Shown piece by piece: positions 37,605 to 48,890 of a DNA stretch of 64,000 bases (the first letter of the stretch is position 1; each line of letters starts with the position of its first letter). The stretch covers positions 3,008,431 through 3,072,430 of the forward strand of contig NC_066844.1 of NCBI RefSeq assembly GCF_001640805.2, given 5' to 3'. A model generated the notes under the pieces. That model was not told the DNA's origin and did no database searches. It was given only the letters and a program-made list of their open reading frames with translations. The position numbers and the translations under genes were made by a program. Origin of the DNA: Lates calcarifer. Taxonomy: Eukaryota > Chordata > Actinopteri > Centropomidae.

Positions 37605-39746
37605 AATCAAAACTGACTGTCAAAGAAAAAAATAATAATAATAATAATCGTACATTAATGTGAAATTAATTCATTTCAATTAAATCATTGCTTTGACACA
37701 GCAGAGTTTCAGTGTAGAAGCTCCAGCAGCTGGCCAATCAATTGCCTTGTCTAACCACCTAGAAATAACATTTACATACTGCAAATTTTCAAGACTATTT
37801 TTTGTTTTGAAAGAAATCTAATACAAATAATGATTTAAATTAACATAATGGTTCAAGGTTTTTAAGGAAAGTATCCATCAAGTTGCTAAATGTTCACGCT
37901 GAACGTATCTGCAAAGCAGTCAGTGACAATGTATTTTATTTGTTTTCCCTTCTGCCAAATAAGACATGATTAGAGTTTTAATAGTTAGGTTGAAACAATC
38001 AGATTAACATTGTGGTTTTGATTTGAAGCACGAGTAACGACGTGTTTACTTTTTCACTACACCAAAACCACGGTCTTTCCCAAACCTTATGATAACCATA
38101 GCATTTCCCCAGCCTTTTAAGCAAGCCTCCTCTAGCAGTTCCTGTTATTTGTACGCTCGCTCTGTCTCCTGGAAATCACTTTGATATAAAACTAATTTGA
38201 AACAGCAAATACAATTTGAAAGAAGCGTAAAGCTGAGTTTTTATGGCTGGAGAAAGATGGTGGTATTTGTAGGAGACAGGGTCGAGACACCTCCCTATGA
38301 CTCCCATTTCAGGCATTGTCATCTAGACAGCAACAACGTTTCCTCCAGAAAGTTATTTATTAAGTTATAAACTTAATATTTAGGAGACAGAGCTGCAATC
38401 AAATACGCGTGTAGATAAGTTTGTAACATGAGCACCGCCGCTTATCTCGCAATCATCAAGGTGGAGGATTAACTGATTGCTGCTGCGATAACTTTTACAG
38501 AGTTCTAAACAGCTGTGCAGAGTTTCAGCATTTCTGGTAAAGCCTCCCAACTCAAGGACCTATTACTCAAACCAACCTTCCCGGATTGTATTTCATCTTC
38601 TCACCAGTTCCTGAAACAACAGGCCCCCTGCCAGTGTAGCCCCCTTCTTTTCAATACACTGTGTACACAGTGATATACAGATACGCTCATTCTGAAAGAG
38701 AGTCAGACGGGCAGGGAAAGAGCAAGTCCTCAGCCCAATGATTCACCCACTTCAGTCTTCAAAGCTGGGGTGCGATAAAGAGAGAAGGAGACAGAGAGAG
38801 AGAGACAAAGAATGACCACACCTGGGTGTCCATTTTGGTGACTCAGCCCCTTTCGATGGTAAACTGACTCATTGCCAGCTCGACTATCACTGTCTCAGCC
38901 TGCTGTCTGTGCCAGGGCTTAATACAGACAACAGAGGAGCTCCACCTGCATGGGTTTACTACATCAGAAATTACATATGCATAGATTTACAAACAATCAA
39001 GCAGCATGTATTCATTTTAGTACAGTACACAGTGGGTCGGACTGTGCGCCCAAGTGAACATTTCAGTGAAAGTCATGCAAAGTGGTTAAAGCCTATCTTG
39101 GTGATAGTGTTCCTCTGAAATGCACAGTTAGTTTAAGTTTATTTAAGTAACTTTTACAAGAAAAATTCTATCTCAGGCATTTTAGGGTGTGATGACAGGG
39201 ATCAACCTATTTTTAATTCTTATCATCTGTGTTTAGATTTTTTTGTTTGGAATTGACTGGCAAATATCTTCATTAGTCTTTAATGTTGCTTTACTGAAAT
39301 TAATTTGTTGGAGGATCAGCACAGTGTGCAGCTCTTTTATCTGATTTTGCCTTTTTGAAGTTTTGGATGTGCACACCAGATTATTACAGGACTGTTTGGA
39401 GTTTACTGCTGTAGAAAGCATGTACCTGAACTAATTATCAATTGTAGTAGTAGCAGTAGGAACAGTTTTAATTTGAATTCATTTTTGAAATCAGGTAAAT
39501 GGGGATATAACTGAAGACTCATCTTAGTAATTGTCATTTAGCTCTTGAGCAGAGAGTGAAAAAGGTGTGTTTTCCCAGAAGTTTATTCTCTAGAGTCCTC
39601 ACTAGTGCAGGACGTCAGGAGAGTGAGATAACATGTGCAAACCGTATCTCTTGAGACATGATCCATTATCCCACTACAAGCAGTCTAGTACCTGATGACA
39701 GCAGTATGGAGGGGGGTGATCTTAATTGTGTCAGTGCTGTTAGAGA

Positions 39747-39760
39747 CCAGTAGGGGGCAG
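39747..39760 (+). promoter_or_regulatory. Perfect CTCF-consensus site
   Basis: CCAGTAGGGGGCAG, the same 14-mer and the same orientation as 27366-27379. The shared lead-in AGACCAGTAGGGGGCAG suggests both may descend from the same dispersed repeat. Confidence 0.5.
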
Positions 39761-40547
39761 CGGAGGCCTTGCACACTGTTTTACACTGGCGGTATTGGGA
39801 TAGTGGATAGGGCTGGGATTGATAAGACTGCCAGCATGAAATCCAGCTGAAATTAATCACAATCGATTGGGCGACCTTTTTTTTAAAAAAGTTATTATTC
39901 AAGCTTGGCTGAAATTTATCACCACACTGTTCTATTTAAATCAAGATGGTTGGTGTTCACAATATATAAAAAAAATATAATGAACATATTAAAGGGTTAG
40001 TTTACACAAATTGCTGAAAAATAGTGCTTGAAACTTAGATTATATTTAAAAATGGAAAAAAGTGTCTTTACTGATGCAATGTCCTGATTATTCCATTGTG
40101 AAGAAACTACTGAAGATATATTTTGTAATTTGGGTGACCTGACCCTTTAATAAGTTAGTTATGATGGCATCTACCAACAAAGGCAGTTCAGAATTACAGG
40201 GTCACACAGGACAGATCCTCTCAGTCTGCCCTGCCACAGTGTCTTCGAGTAAGGCTCCGAGCTGCTTCCTGCTCAGCTGTTCTCAGTCACATGTTGCAAT
40301 CTGTTGTTTCCCTTGCAAAAGGGCAGTGAATCTGAGTAGTGTATTTCTCTGTATCTACGTGATTAGGGCTTTGGTGAGTCCAGCAGGGCAATAAAAACCA
40401 CTTTAACACGCAGCTATAAACTTCAGCAGACCTAATTAGAAAGTTGACTCAGATGAGACATGCTGTTACAGTCTAGCCCCATTGGTCCCTGGGGTCTGTC
40501 AATCATGGAGGTGACGCAATGCTGTCTGGGTCTGTCGATCCACAGCA

Positions 40548-40548
<1 letters not shown>

Positions 40549-40580
<32 letters not shown>
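40549..40580. repeat. (AC)n microsatellite
   Basis: About fifteen AC units. Confidence 0.95.
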
Positions 40581-40582
<2 letters not shown>

Positions 40583-41022
40583 AAAGACACTAATATTCAA
40601 CATTTTGACTCAGCCTTTACAGCCCTTTTGGGATGATGAATATTTTAAAGGTTATATGGATATCTGGATACACGTGCCCACTGTTGTAAAATTCTGTATT
40701 AAGTTCTTAATGGGCTTTTGCCTGCATGTCACTCGGGGCGCTTGTATTTTGTCAATATAGTTTGAGTGACAGTACAATATGCTGTGTTTTCGTGTTTTGT
40801 CACACAACATTAAGCTACACTGTGAAGTTCATTCCACCCTGTTTTGACCTTTCATTAGTGATGGCTACAAAATAAGGGTGAATAGAGCCACCAAAACACC
40901 AGGGGGAGGCTTTCATTGTGGAGCTGCTGCAGGAAAGTGTTGAATTTTAGTGCTGAAGAGAACTGTAACTAGTTGAAATCACCACTAAAACTAATTAAGT
41001 GGCAGAAAATAAGTAACTTGAA

Positions 41023-41280
41023 AACATGAATTAATTATTTATACACAATTTATTAATCCAAGACCACAGATAAAATAACCTGCAAGCACACATTAGTTAT
41101 TCACAATTTATTAATTCAAAAGCGCAAATTAGGTAAACTGGGCACACAAATTAGTCTTTGTATGCATGATTTATTAATTTGAGGGCACAAACAAGCTAAA
41201 CATGGAGCACAAAACAGTCATTTGTATGTGCAACACTCACACAACTCATTAATGTGAGAGCACAAATGAATACTTACTGA
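41023..41280 (+). repeat. Degenerate ~60-bp minisatellite, about four units
   Basis: Units begin near 41023, 41084, 41141 and 41204. The shared core is ACAATTTATTAATT (or ATTTATTAATTTG), then GAGGGCACAAA, then A(C/A)TTAGTC/TATT. Unit lengths are about 57-75 bp. It is A/T-rich and shows no coding potential. Confidence 0.7.
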
Positions 41281-42414
41281 GCCCAGTAGCTTTTCCACAG
41301 CACCTGCCCGCCAGAACAAAACCCCTTTAATGTCTAGAGAATGCCACATACAATATACACTTGCCAGTTTATTACATATACCTGGCTAAAGCTAATGCAG
41401 TCTAATACAACAGTCCTCCCTTCAAGAGGGTTTATCAGTTTTAAAGTTGACCAGAACGTTTCAAAAATCATGAAGGCAGTCCTCTAATGTTACAGTACAT
41501 AGACCGTTAGAGTCTATAGGCTTCATCATAATAGCAGTAAATGACAGGGTTTGTTTTTCTTCATAGGTTAAGTCAGAGTTCAGGAGTCAAGTTCAACCAA
41601 TCAGGACTCATTCTCAACATAATGTTTAAAATTGATATGTGAGAATATTGTTTACTTTTCCAGCTTTTGGGCCCTGAACAGTAATTAGGATCACACTGGC
41701 TCGTAGCTGGATACGCTGGACGCTCTGCTGATGAAAGGTGGTATCGAGTCGTTGTGGTGGCGTTCATAAACAGGAAGTTGTTTGCATCTTCATTTGAAAG
41801 TTGAAAAGTAGAGAAACAGGTTGATATAAAACAGGTTTTGGTCTTTTCATAGGAATACTGCCAGCCTTATCCTTTAATACATGATAATAATAAATATTAT
41901 TATATGAAACTCGTTATGAACTGTTGTAGACTTGAGTCCTGATTCACAGGACTCAGGCTTGGACTGGTTTGAGACAAGGATTCTGATTTTATTTGTTAGG
42001 TTGTTTTGTAATAGGCTGTAATGATTTTACACAAGATATTAATAGCTATATTAATAATGTATCATTAAATTTTATGCGATGGCAGACATGTTCACGAACC
42101 TACAGTCAGTACCAGTGCTTAGACTCAACCCGGTGACTTGGACTGGGACTCGAGACTCTTGGTTCAGTGACTCGGCTACAGCACTGCCATGTTGTAATTA
42201 ATAAAATTCTTGTTCAAGGTGTTGCACAGATCTCTGAAGCCCTCCGAGGTGAATTTTCTTAATCTGGGTTAAATAAATAAAAAGAACTTGACTTGTCATC
42301 ATCTCTGATTTCCTTTTATCTGCTGTTTCCCCCTCCTGTCTGTGAGCCATGGCAGACTGTGATGTGCCATAAAAGCAAGTGGAAATTGGAAATGAGAGAC
42401 AGACATAGACAGTG

Positions 42415-42445
<31 letters not shown>

Positions 42446-42459
42446 TCCCTAGAGACAGA

Positions 42460-42491
<32 letters not shown>

Positions 42492-43007
42492 GAGGGGAGG
42501 GGAGAGAGGGAGAAACAGACAGGACCAGACAGACGTCCGTTAGCAGTTTAGTCGCCGGTCACTCGGCGGAAAACACGGAACCATTATAACTGATTTCTAA
42601 CGGACGGAACCGGACATTTAAAGTAGCCGAACTACGTTTTTTTTTTTTTTTTAACAGCAACGTTAAAACTACATTTAACGGCTGTACCGACACTTCTGCG
42701 GTACGCCGATTAGATAGATAGATAGATTAGATAGATTTCGAGAGGAAGAGGAGGAGAAACCGGAGAGAAGAGGAGGAGGAGGTGGAGAGAACCGAGACAG
42801 GAGGAGGACGGACGGACCGGAGGGGAAGGAGAGGAGGCTGGAGAGAAAAGAGAAAAAGGGAGGATTTTTTGGCTGGAGTTTGGCGTGGCTTTTTGGTCTC
42901 CTCTCCTTCTTCCGAATCGCCTTCTTCTTCTTCTTCTGCTCCAGCCCTTCTCTTGTCTCCTGTCTGCCTCTCCCGGAGTATTTATGTCTGATTTTAGGAG
43001 GCTTTAA
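42415..43007 (+). promoter_or_regulatory. 5' flank/5' UTR of pmepa1
   Basis: Purine-rich microsatellite tracts (42433-42520), then a more GC- and CpG-rich stretch from about 42535 (gtcgccggtcactcggcgga). A T-run follows at 42638-42653, GATA repeats at 42713-42738 and a GGAG-rich leader to the start codon. There is no clear TATA box. The precise transcription start cannot be set from sequence. Confidence 0.55.
42984..43007 (+). promoter_or_regulatory. Seven-codon upstream ORF abutting the pmepa1 start
   Basis: ATG..TAA encoding MSDFRRL. Its stop codon is immediately followed by the pmepa1 ATG (TAAATG). Both start contexts are weak, with T at -3. Such an arrangement could tune initiation by leaky scanning or termination-reinitiation. 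This is inferred from sequence only. Confidence 0.45.
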
Positions 43008-43104
43008 ATGTTGAACTTGATGGGTGTTTTAAACGCCACCGCCGCCAATGTCTCCTGTACTTGTAACTGCAAGCGCTACACCTCCCTCCAGAGCATGGAA
43101 ATCA
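43008..43104 (+). CDS. pmepa1: Prostate transmembrane protein androgen-induced 1 (TMEPAI), first coding exon, 3'-partial
   Basis: PMEPA1 is a single-pass membrane protein. It recruits NEDD4-type ligases through PY motifs and sequesters R-Smads through a Smad-interaction motif, giving negative feedback on TGF-beta signalling. This exon encodes the luminal N-terminus. It aligns with human isoform a from memory: MLNLMGV against MHRLMGV, NVSCTCNCKR identical, QSMEI identical. The exon ends in phase 1 (ATC A|GTGAGT), which would continue into the ELEF..transmembrane exon. Two N-glycosylation sequons are visible, NAT (9-11) and NVS (14-16). The start is chosen because it matches the human N-terminus. 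The transmembrane segment, PY motifs and Smad-interaction motif are all beyond the window. Confidence 0.92.
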
Positions 43105-43888
43105 GTGAGTAACTTGGCATTTCTTGACTTTTTGTGTTTCTAATTCACTGACTTTTTCCTCCCACTGTGTCTTCAAATCGTGGCCGTGAGGCTACACACC
43201 CAGTATTTTAGATTAATAAGTCAACGAATCGTCTTTTATTTTGGCAGCATTTTACAGTTTGTGGAGTGCTAATATTTGGCATAGGTGATGTTGAGTTCTG
43301 CTTTGGTGACATGCATCTGCCTTTTTACCAGACAAATGTGCTCACACTCATTTTGAATGGGTTAAATGCTAGTTTTAATAGGCTGTGTCAAGTTTCTCCG
43401 GTTAACGTTTACAGCTTACAGCAAACTGCAGTCAGTGGCTGGCTAAATTTTAAGACGTGAAGTTTTCTCCGTCGCGATTAATAAGGCTTGATTTTGAACT
43501 TGACCCAAAACCGCAAGCTTCCCATTTCTTTTCCGCAGAGCCGAACTGAACAAACCTCCTGTTTTGTTGCATTTATGTGGTTTTCTGTCTGTTTATGAGC
43601 TGTTCTGTTCCCTTTTGAAGATAACTTTGACAAATACAGTGATTTTTTCGGCCGGGTTCCAGGGCCGTCCCTGCTGTTCGCTTTTGATCTTCGCTTTACT
43701 TCATTTGAGAATAAAATCCACCTATTCGCTGGGGTTTTGACGGTAAAAATAGAGCTTAAAGTGTGTTGAAACTGTCTGGAAGTTAGCGCAGAGGACTGTG
43801 GAAGCTGGATATTGTAGGAAAAAGGTGGATTTTCGCGGTGGAGAAGAGGGGGAGCTGGAAGTTTTGTCGTCGCTTCGTCATGTCGAGC

Positions 43889-43975
43889 AAAGCCAGACGT
43901 CTGTCTAGCCGTCTGCCTGCCTGCCTGCGTGCGCGCATGCATGTGTGCGCGTGTACGTCTGTCTGTCTCCTTGTG
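43889..43975 (+). promoter_or_regulatory. Smad half-site cluster just downstream of pmepa1 exon 1
   Basis: AGCCAGACGTCTGTCTAGCC at 43891-43910 contains a CAGAC box and the palindrome CAGACGTCTG. More GTCTG repeats follow at 43911-43915 and 43957-43967. GTCT/AGAC is the Smad3/4 half-site. Binding is inferred; the C/T-rich (CTGT)n character could also arise from simple repeat slippage. Confidence 0.4.
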
Positions 43976-44355
43976 TGTGCGTGTGGTCGTAGACGGGAAA
44001 TCCCAGTGTTTGTGTGTATGTTTATATACGAGTCTACTTTCATGTCTTTATGTGTTGTTTGGTGAAGCAAGGCACTAAACCTTCCCGGGTTAGGGGTTTA
44101 GTTCCCTGTAGGAACACACATGGTGATAATGTATACAGTCATGACACTGTGTGTGTGTGTGTGTGTGTGTGTGTCCCCGTCCAGCTGAGGTCACCACCAG
44201 GGCTTGCTCAGAAAACTTCAGAGCCTTGGAAAAGACAATGTGCCAATAGACAGTACAAAGGAGATTTAGAAATCAATCTGTGGGGTGGATCACACAATTA
44301 CTGAGTAAAGCATTTGATATTAATTGCAGTAACTCTTCTTTTAGTCATATTAGTA

Positions 44356-44550
44356 TTAGGGCTGCAATTTGTCAATCCATCTGTCTCTTAATTTCTTGAT
44401 TAACTGATCAAGGAAGAAGAAAAACACAAATAATGTCCAATTGCGTCAGAGCAAAAGCCCCAGACCCAAAGATATTCAGTTTTCAGATTGCTACAAATTA
44501 ATTTCCTGCAGATCAACAATTACATTGATTGACTAATTGTTGCGCCTCTA
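44356..44550. repeat. Percomorph GGGCTGCAA-type repeat
   Basis: Begins TAGGGCTGCAA and ends TTGCGCCTCTA, near-complementary termini. It contains aaagatattcagtttt and gattgactaattgttg, features of a non-autonomous element common in percomorphs. It has no coding capacity. Confidence 0.6.
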
Positions 44551-44571
44551 ATTAGTAGTAATAGTGGAGGA

Positions 44572-44868
44572 GCTGAAATGATTAGTTGATTCATCACTTA
44601 GTCAATCTACAGAAAAATAACCTGCAACTTCTTTGATAGCTGTCATATGTGATAATACGCTGAATTAAGGTTGCAGGTAATGATTATTTTCATCATCAGA
44701 TACATTCTCTTAATGAATGTGACGTCTTTAAATGTCTTATTCTGTCTCATCAACCGTCCAAAAGCCAAAGATATTCAGTTTACTGTCTGGAACCAGGTGA
44801 TGTTTGGCATCTTTGCTCAGATCAATCAACTGTTACACCAGCAATTGATCTATTGTTGCAGCTTTAAA
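44572..44868. repeat. Second GGGCTGCAA-type repeat, adjacent copy
   Basis: Begins gagctgaaatgattagttga, includes aaagatattcagtttactgtc and ends ttgttgcagcttt. It sits only about 20 bp after the previous copy and in the same orientation. Confidence 0.55.
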
Positions 44869-45539
44869 ATGACTATTAGTGTTGTCTGGACAAAACAGGA
44901 TTTTTATACTGATTTCAAAATGCGCATAATGTTACTGAAGCAAAGCCAAAGTACATCTGGTCAGTTCAGTTTCCATAACAAGAGTCAGGACTGGTAAACA
45001 TGCGCAGAGATTAATTCAGCCTGGTTAGATACAATCACAGACTGAAAGAGAGTGTTTGGATGATGACGTGACCTGCTGGTCTGTTGAAAAAAACAGAACA
45101 AACCTTGTGAAAAACAGTTTACAGACATAAAAAGAAGCATGTTTCAGTGACTCTGAGCTTTTTTCCCACCTTAGGTTTATGAAGAAGGGAGGGGATATTT
45201 TGATTTAAGATTAAATACCAGTCATACCATTAAAGACTGTTGCCGCAGAGTTGGAAGAACATTATTGTTCCTCATCACTGCGTATTAAGAATTCCTTTAA
45301 TCTGATATAAGGATCATAGCTCAAACCATGACAGACATCTCCAGATCAAAAGTACAAGTATGTCCACATAAATCTCAACAGCAGCAATGTTAATAGTAGC
45401 AATAACAATCAGTCAGTGTCGCACTGATCATTGCCTGGACTTGTAACAAGAAAGACAAGATAAGAATCCAAGCAGACACACACACACACACACAATTCCT
45501 CTGTCTGAGAACAGACATGATGTTTAGTCTGGAAGACAG

Positions 45540-45780
45540 ACTGAGGGAAACAGATAAACCTAAGAAGGAGGAGAGAGAGAGAGAGAGAGAGGACTGCAGA
45601 CGCAGTAAAGAAAGAGAGGGGAGTGATGGTGAAATGCTGGAAATAAAGGAACAAGGTGTCACAAAAAGAGAGAGAGAGAAAGGGAGGGAAGGAGGCAGTG
45701 AAGCCGAAAGAGAGAGGGAAATGCTGCAGAAAGAAGCAAAATGCGAGAAACATTCTGCTGAACTGAAAACTGTGTAGGAG
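45540..45780. repeat. Purine-rich tract
   Basis: AG-rich plus strand with (GA)n at 45570-45592 and 45668-45680. The Arg/Glu-rich frame on plus and the Ser/Leu-rich frames on minus are compositional artefacts. Confidence 0.75.
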
Positions 45781-47869
45781 TTGATAGAAAATGTGGATTT
45801 AGATTCTGAAGCTATGAATTGCATTCACCTTTATTTAAGAAAGAAAATAACAACAACAAAAAAAATTAAACAAGGTTATATTTTTAAGATGTCTCAGCCG
45901 CACTAGACAGTGTGTGCACTGGAGTGTGATGGGCAAAAAGATGAAAGAGACAGAGGAAGAAAGTACAACGCAGGATAATCCACGTTATACACTTCAGATG
46001 AAGTGATCAAAGGATGATGGAGACCTGATGGAAAAAGCAGGAGTTCCCTAAAGTTTTACTTCAAAAAACCCATCTGGGGAAAAGATCCCTCATTTTATAA
46101 TGGATATCAATATGGTATTTGTTGTCACATAAGATGACGCTTCTCTTAAAGGTCAGTTCGTCTGAATTAGAAAAAATATTCACTCATTTCCCTCCAGCTG
46201 TATCTACAGTTTCAGTTTTATTTGTTCAGGGTTTCACACATCGGTCTCTGAGATCTTTGCTTCCATCACAATACAAAAGTCAACAGCCTTATGCACATAT
46301 TCAGAAACAATGTCACGGTGGCTCTGGATCACACAAAGACCTCACTGTGGATAGTGTTCAATGGAACTACTTTCTACTGAATAAATAAACTGTAAACTAT
46401 AAAGACTGTTGACAGGGTGCTCTGTGGATTATCCAGAGTAAATGAGACACTGTTTCTGTAAGGAAGGCCTCAATCTAAGTACACTCAACCTCCAAAGTCC
46501 AGTTTGTTTGATTCGTATGAACACTGTGTATGGTACCTGGGTGGTCTCGAGTATGGTTCGTGTCGCATCAGGTGTAAACATACATACTGTACCAAAACAA
46601 GGAAGTGGAGAGCAATTTAGAACGTGACACTTACAAAGAAAAAGAACCTTGGAAAGACAAAAACATACAATCACAACCAGACACTAGACACAAAAATGCA
46701 GAGATTATGGAATAATTTGAGAGTATTTACATGACACAAGCGTACTCTTTTTTTTTCTTTGTATTTATTGCAGCTGCATCTCCAAATTTTGATTCAACTG
46801 TCAGATTGATTATTTGGTTTAACCAGCCCTTTAAGACTCCAACAGACACTTACAACTTCACATGTGTAACTTTGCTCTACTTAAGTCTTCCCTAGACACA
46901 GTTTCAATAGGCCATTGTCTACCCAATGAGATACAAGTGAAATTAAACTGTTCCCTTTTTGCCACGGTGCCTTTTGGAGAACTGAATGTTTTGCCCTATT
47001 TGGTTCACATTTTTCTAAATACCAGTTATCCCTTCACTGGGTTTGAGGTAGCTAAAGTTAATGTAGTTTAAGCATCTTTATAGCTGCCTGGAATTAAATG
47101 TGAGACCTGATTAACAACAAAAATGAAGAAGCAAAGATGGAAAAATAACAATTATTTGTAAGGAGCATTGCTAATCCCGGTATTCAAACAAAAATAGGTG
47201 GCTAGCTGCTTTTTAGTCAGCCCATGCACCTGTAAAAGTAAATTTCCGATTTCCCAGACTGAGAAGGAACCGCAAAGACCCTGACTCACTTTAAACTATC
47301 ATTAATCTGTCTGTGTTTCTCTCCTGCAACATCCCCCCTGCATCTGGATCTGTGAAGTTGTAATTGTAGGGTTACATATACCTGTTACACCCACTGACAT
47401 AGAGGAGCAGACACACACACACACACACATATGCAAAAACACATCTGTTCTGAGCAGCAGACATCGCTAGTCAAAGCACATGACATCAGCATTACTCAGA
47501 GGCCAGCCATGTGTGTGTGTGTGTGTCTGTGTGTGTGTGTGTGTGTGTGCACGGTGAAGTCATTGCTAGTATCAGCTCATAAGAATGATTTCCTACCAGC
47601 AGCTTTGGTTTCCCTGTACATTTGTTACTACATGTCTGGTCGTCTTAACATCAACACCTCCACAGTCTGTCTCTATAGCCAACATAAATGTTATCTACAG
47701 CGTTTGTCTGCGTGTGTGTGTGTGTGTGTGTGTGTGAGTGTGTGTGAGTTCAGCTGGAGGCTAGTGGCATTTATTTTTGTTACTGAATTCGAGGAAACGA
47801 GTCACAGTGTTCCTGAGTGGACAGGAAGTGACTGCAGTGTCGGCAACAGGAAGGACACGATGTGACTGT

Positions 47870-47995
47870 TTGTCTTCTCTGTTCCGACTCACAGTCCTCT
47901 GACTATAACTTGTGTTAAGTCACAAGTTCGATCCCTGCAGCAACCTGTGTGCTCATGAGCAAGACACCGAACCTGTACCTGATGACACATTATTA
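47870..47995 (+). mobile_element. tRNA-type SINE fragment
   Basis: Contains a perfect polymerase III box B, GTTCGATCC (47926-47934), then cctgtgtgctcatgagcaag and acaccgaacctgtacc. This is the body of a tRNA-derived SINE common in fish. Box A is not clear. Confidence 0.55.
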
Positions 47996-48639
47996 AAATA
48001 TGAAGAAAGCTCTTGACTTCATTGTTGTAGGAGTACTGACACCTTTGGGTTCTCTTATTGACAAGCAGAAGAAAGCTTTGAATGTTGATTTACTGTTGAA
48101 AAGGTTAAATTATTAATCATAGGATTCACAGTTTAACTGGGAGGTTCTGACAACTCACTCACAGTATAAAAACACATTGTGGACTCTCAGAGAGGTGAGG
48201 TGAAACCAAAACCTCCAGGTTCTGTTCAGACATGTCTGTTACAATGAGGACAGAAAGGACTGAAAGTTGTGGGAGTTTTTCCAGAACAAAAAGTTGGAGA
48301 AGAGCTTTTTTGTGAATTTTATCGATCTGGATGAAACCCAAGTTATGATGGTGCAAGTACGTGCAATGGTGCGTTGGTAAATTTTCATATTCTTGTCGTT
48401 AATCTTTGTTAAAATCACAAAGGTGTCAGTTTCTAAAAGTAACAGTAAACCATGCTGCATTTTGTCTTTTTTTAAAAAAAAATTGGCCCTAAGCCCAGGA
48501 TGCAGCGACAATGCTGCTGCAATATAGCATCTGTGGGAACATGGGGAGGCTATCACTGTCATTAAAATGGCTGATCCCGCACAAAGAAAACACCACAAAA
48601 ACAGTAAAAGACTCTTGTCCACTGTGTGAATCTTTAACT

Positions 48640-48890
48640 ATTTTCAGCGTGTAGGTCACTAGCTTGGAGGTTGTTCGCAGCGAAGGGGATTTTGAAAATG
48701 GTAACAGCCAGGAAGTGGGAGGGAGGAGAGGGCGGCCAGAGATAGCCGCTCAAAGGCGGGCTTATATCCACCGTTTACATCTTGTGAGTCAGATGAGTGG
48801 GACGGGGGCTAGGCCCGACGTGACGCCATAACTTCCACTCTTTATCTTACAGAGATTTGAGAGAGCGAAGCTACTTTTAGCTCACAAACA
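48640..48890. other. GC- and CpG-richer block in pmepa1 intron 1
   Basis: Contains cgcagcgaaggggatt, gggcggccagagatagccgc, gggacgggggctaggcccga and cgtgacgcc within otherwise A/T-rich intron. It could be an internal promoter, an enhancer or an unrecognised transposon terminus. No coding exon supported. Confidence 0.3.

Larger units (their letters stand above)
26656..42400. other. Intergenic region between ccndbp1 and pmepa1
   Basis: About 15.7 kb without a supportable coding exon. It holds microsatellites, two homopurine/homopyrimidine blocks, a MITE, a diverged repeat pair, one tRNA-type SINE, a minisatellite and two CTCF-consensus sites, each listed separately. The two genes are divergent: ccndbp1 leftward, pmepa1 rightward. 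The remaining sequence shows nothing I can assign. Confidence 0.7.

Noticed and set aside
41023..41280. CRISPR-like repeat spacing
   Set aside because: Units are degenerate, A/T-rich and without distinct spacers, and the genome is clearly vertebrate; it is a minisatellite.
43478..43942. 154-residue open frame on the minus strand inside pmepa1 intron 1
   Set aside because: Composition looks like chance, with no recognisable domain and repeat-derived ends; an antisense gene is not supported.
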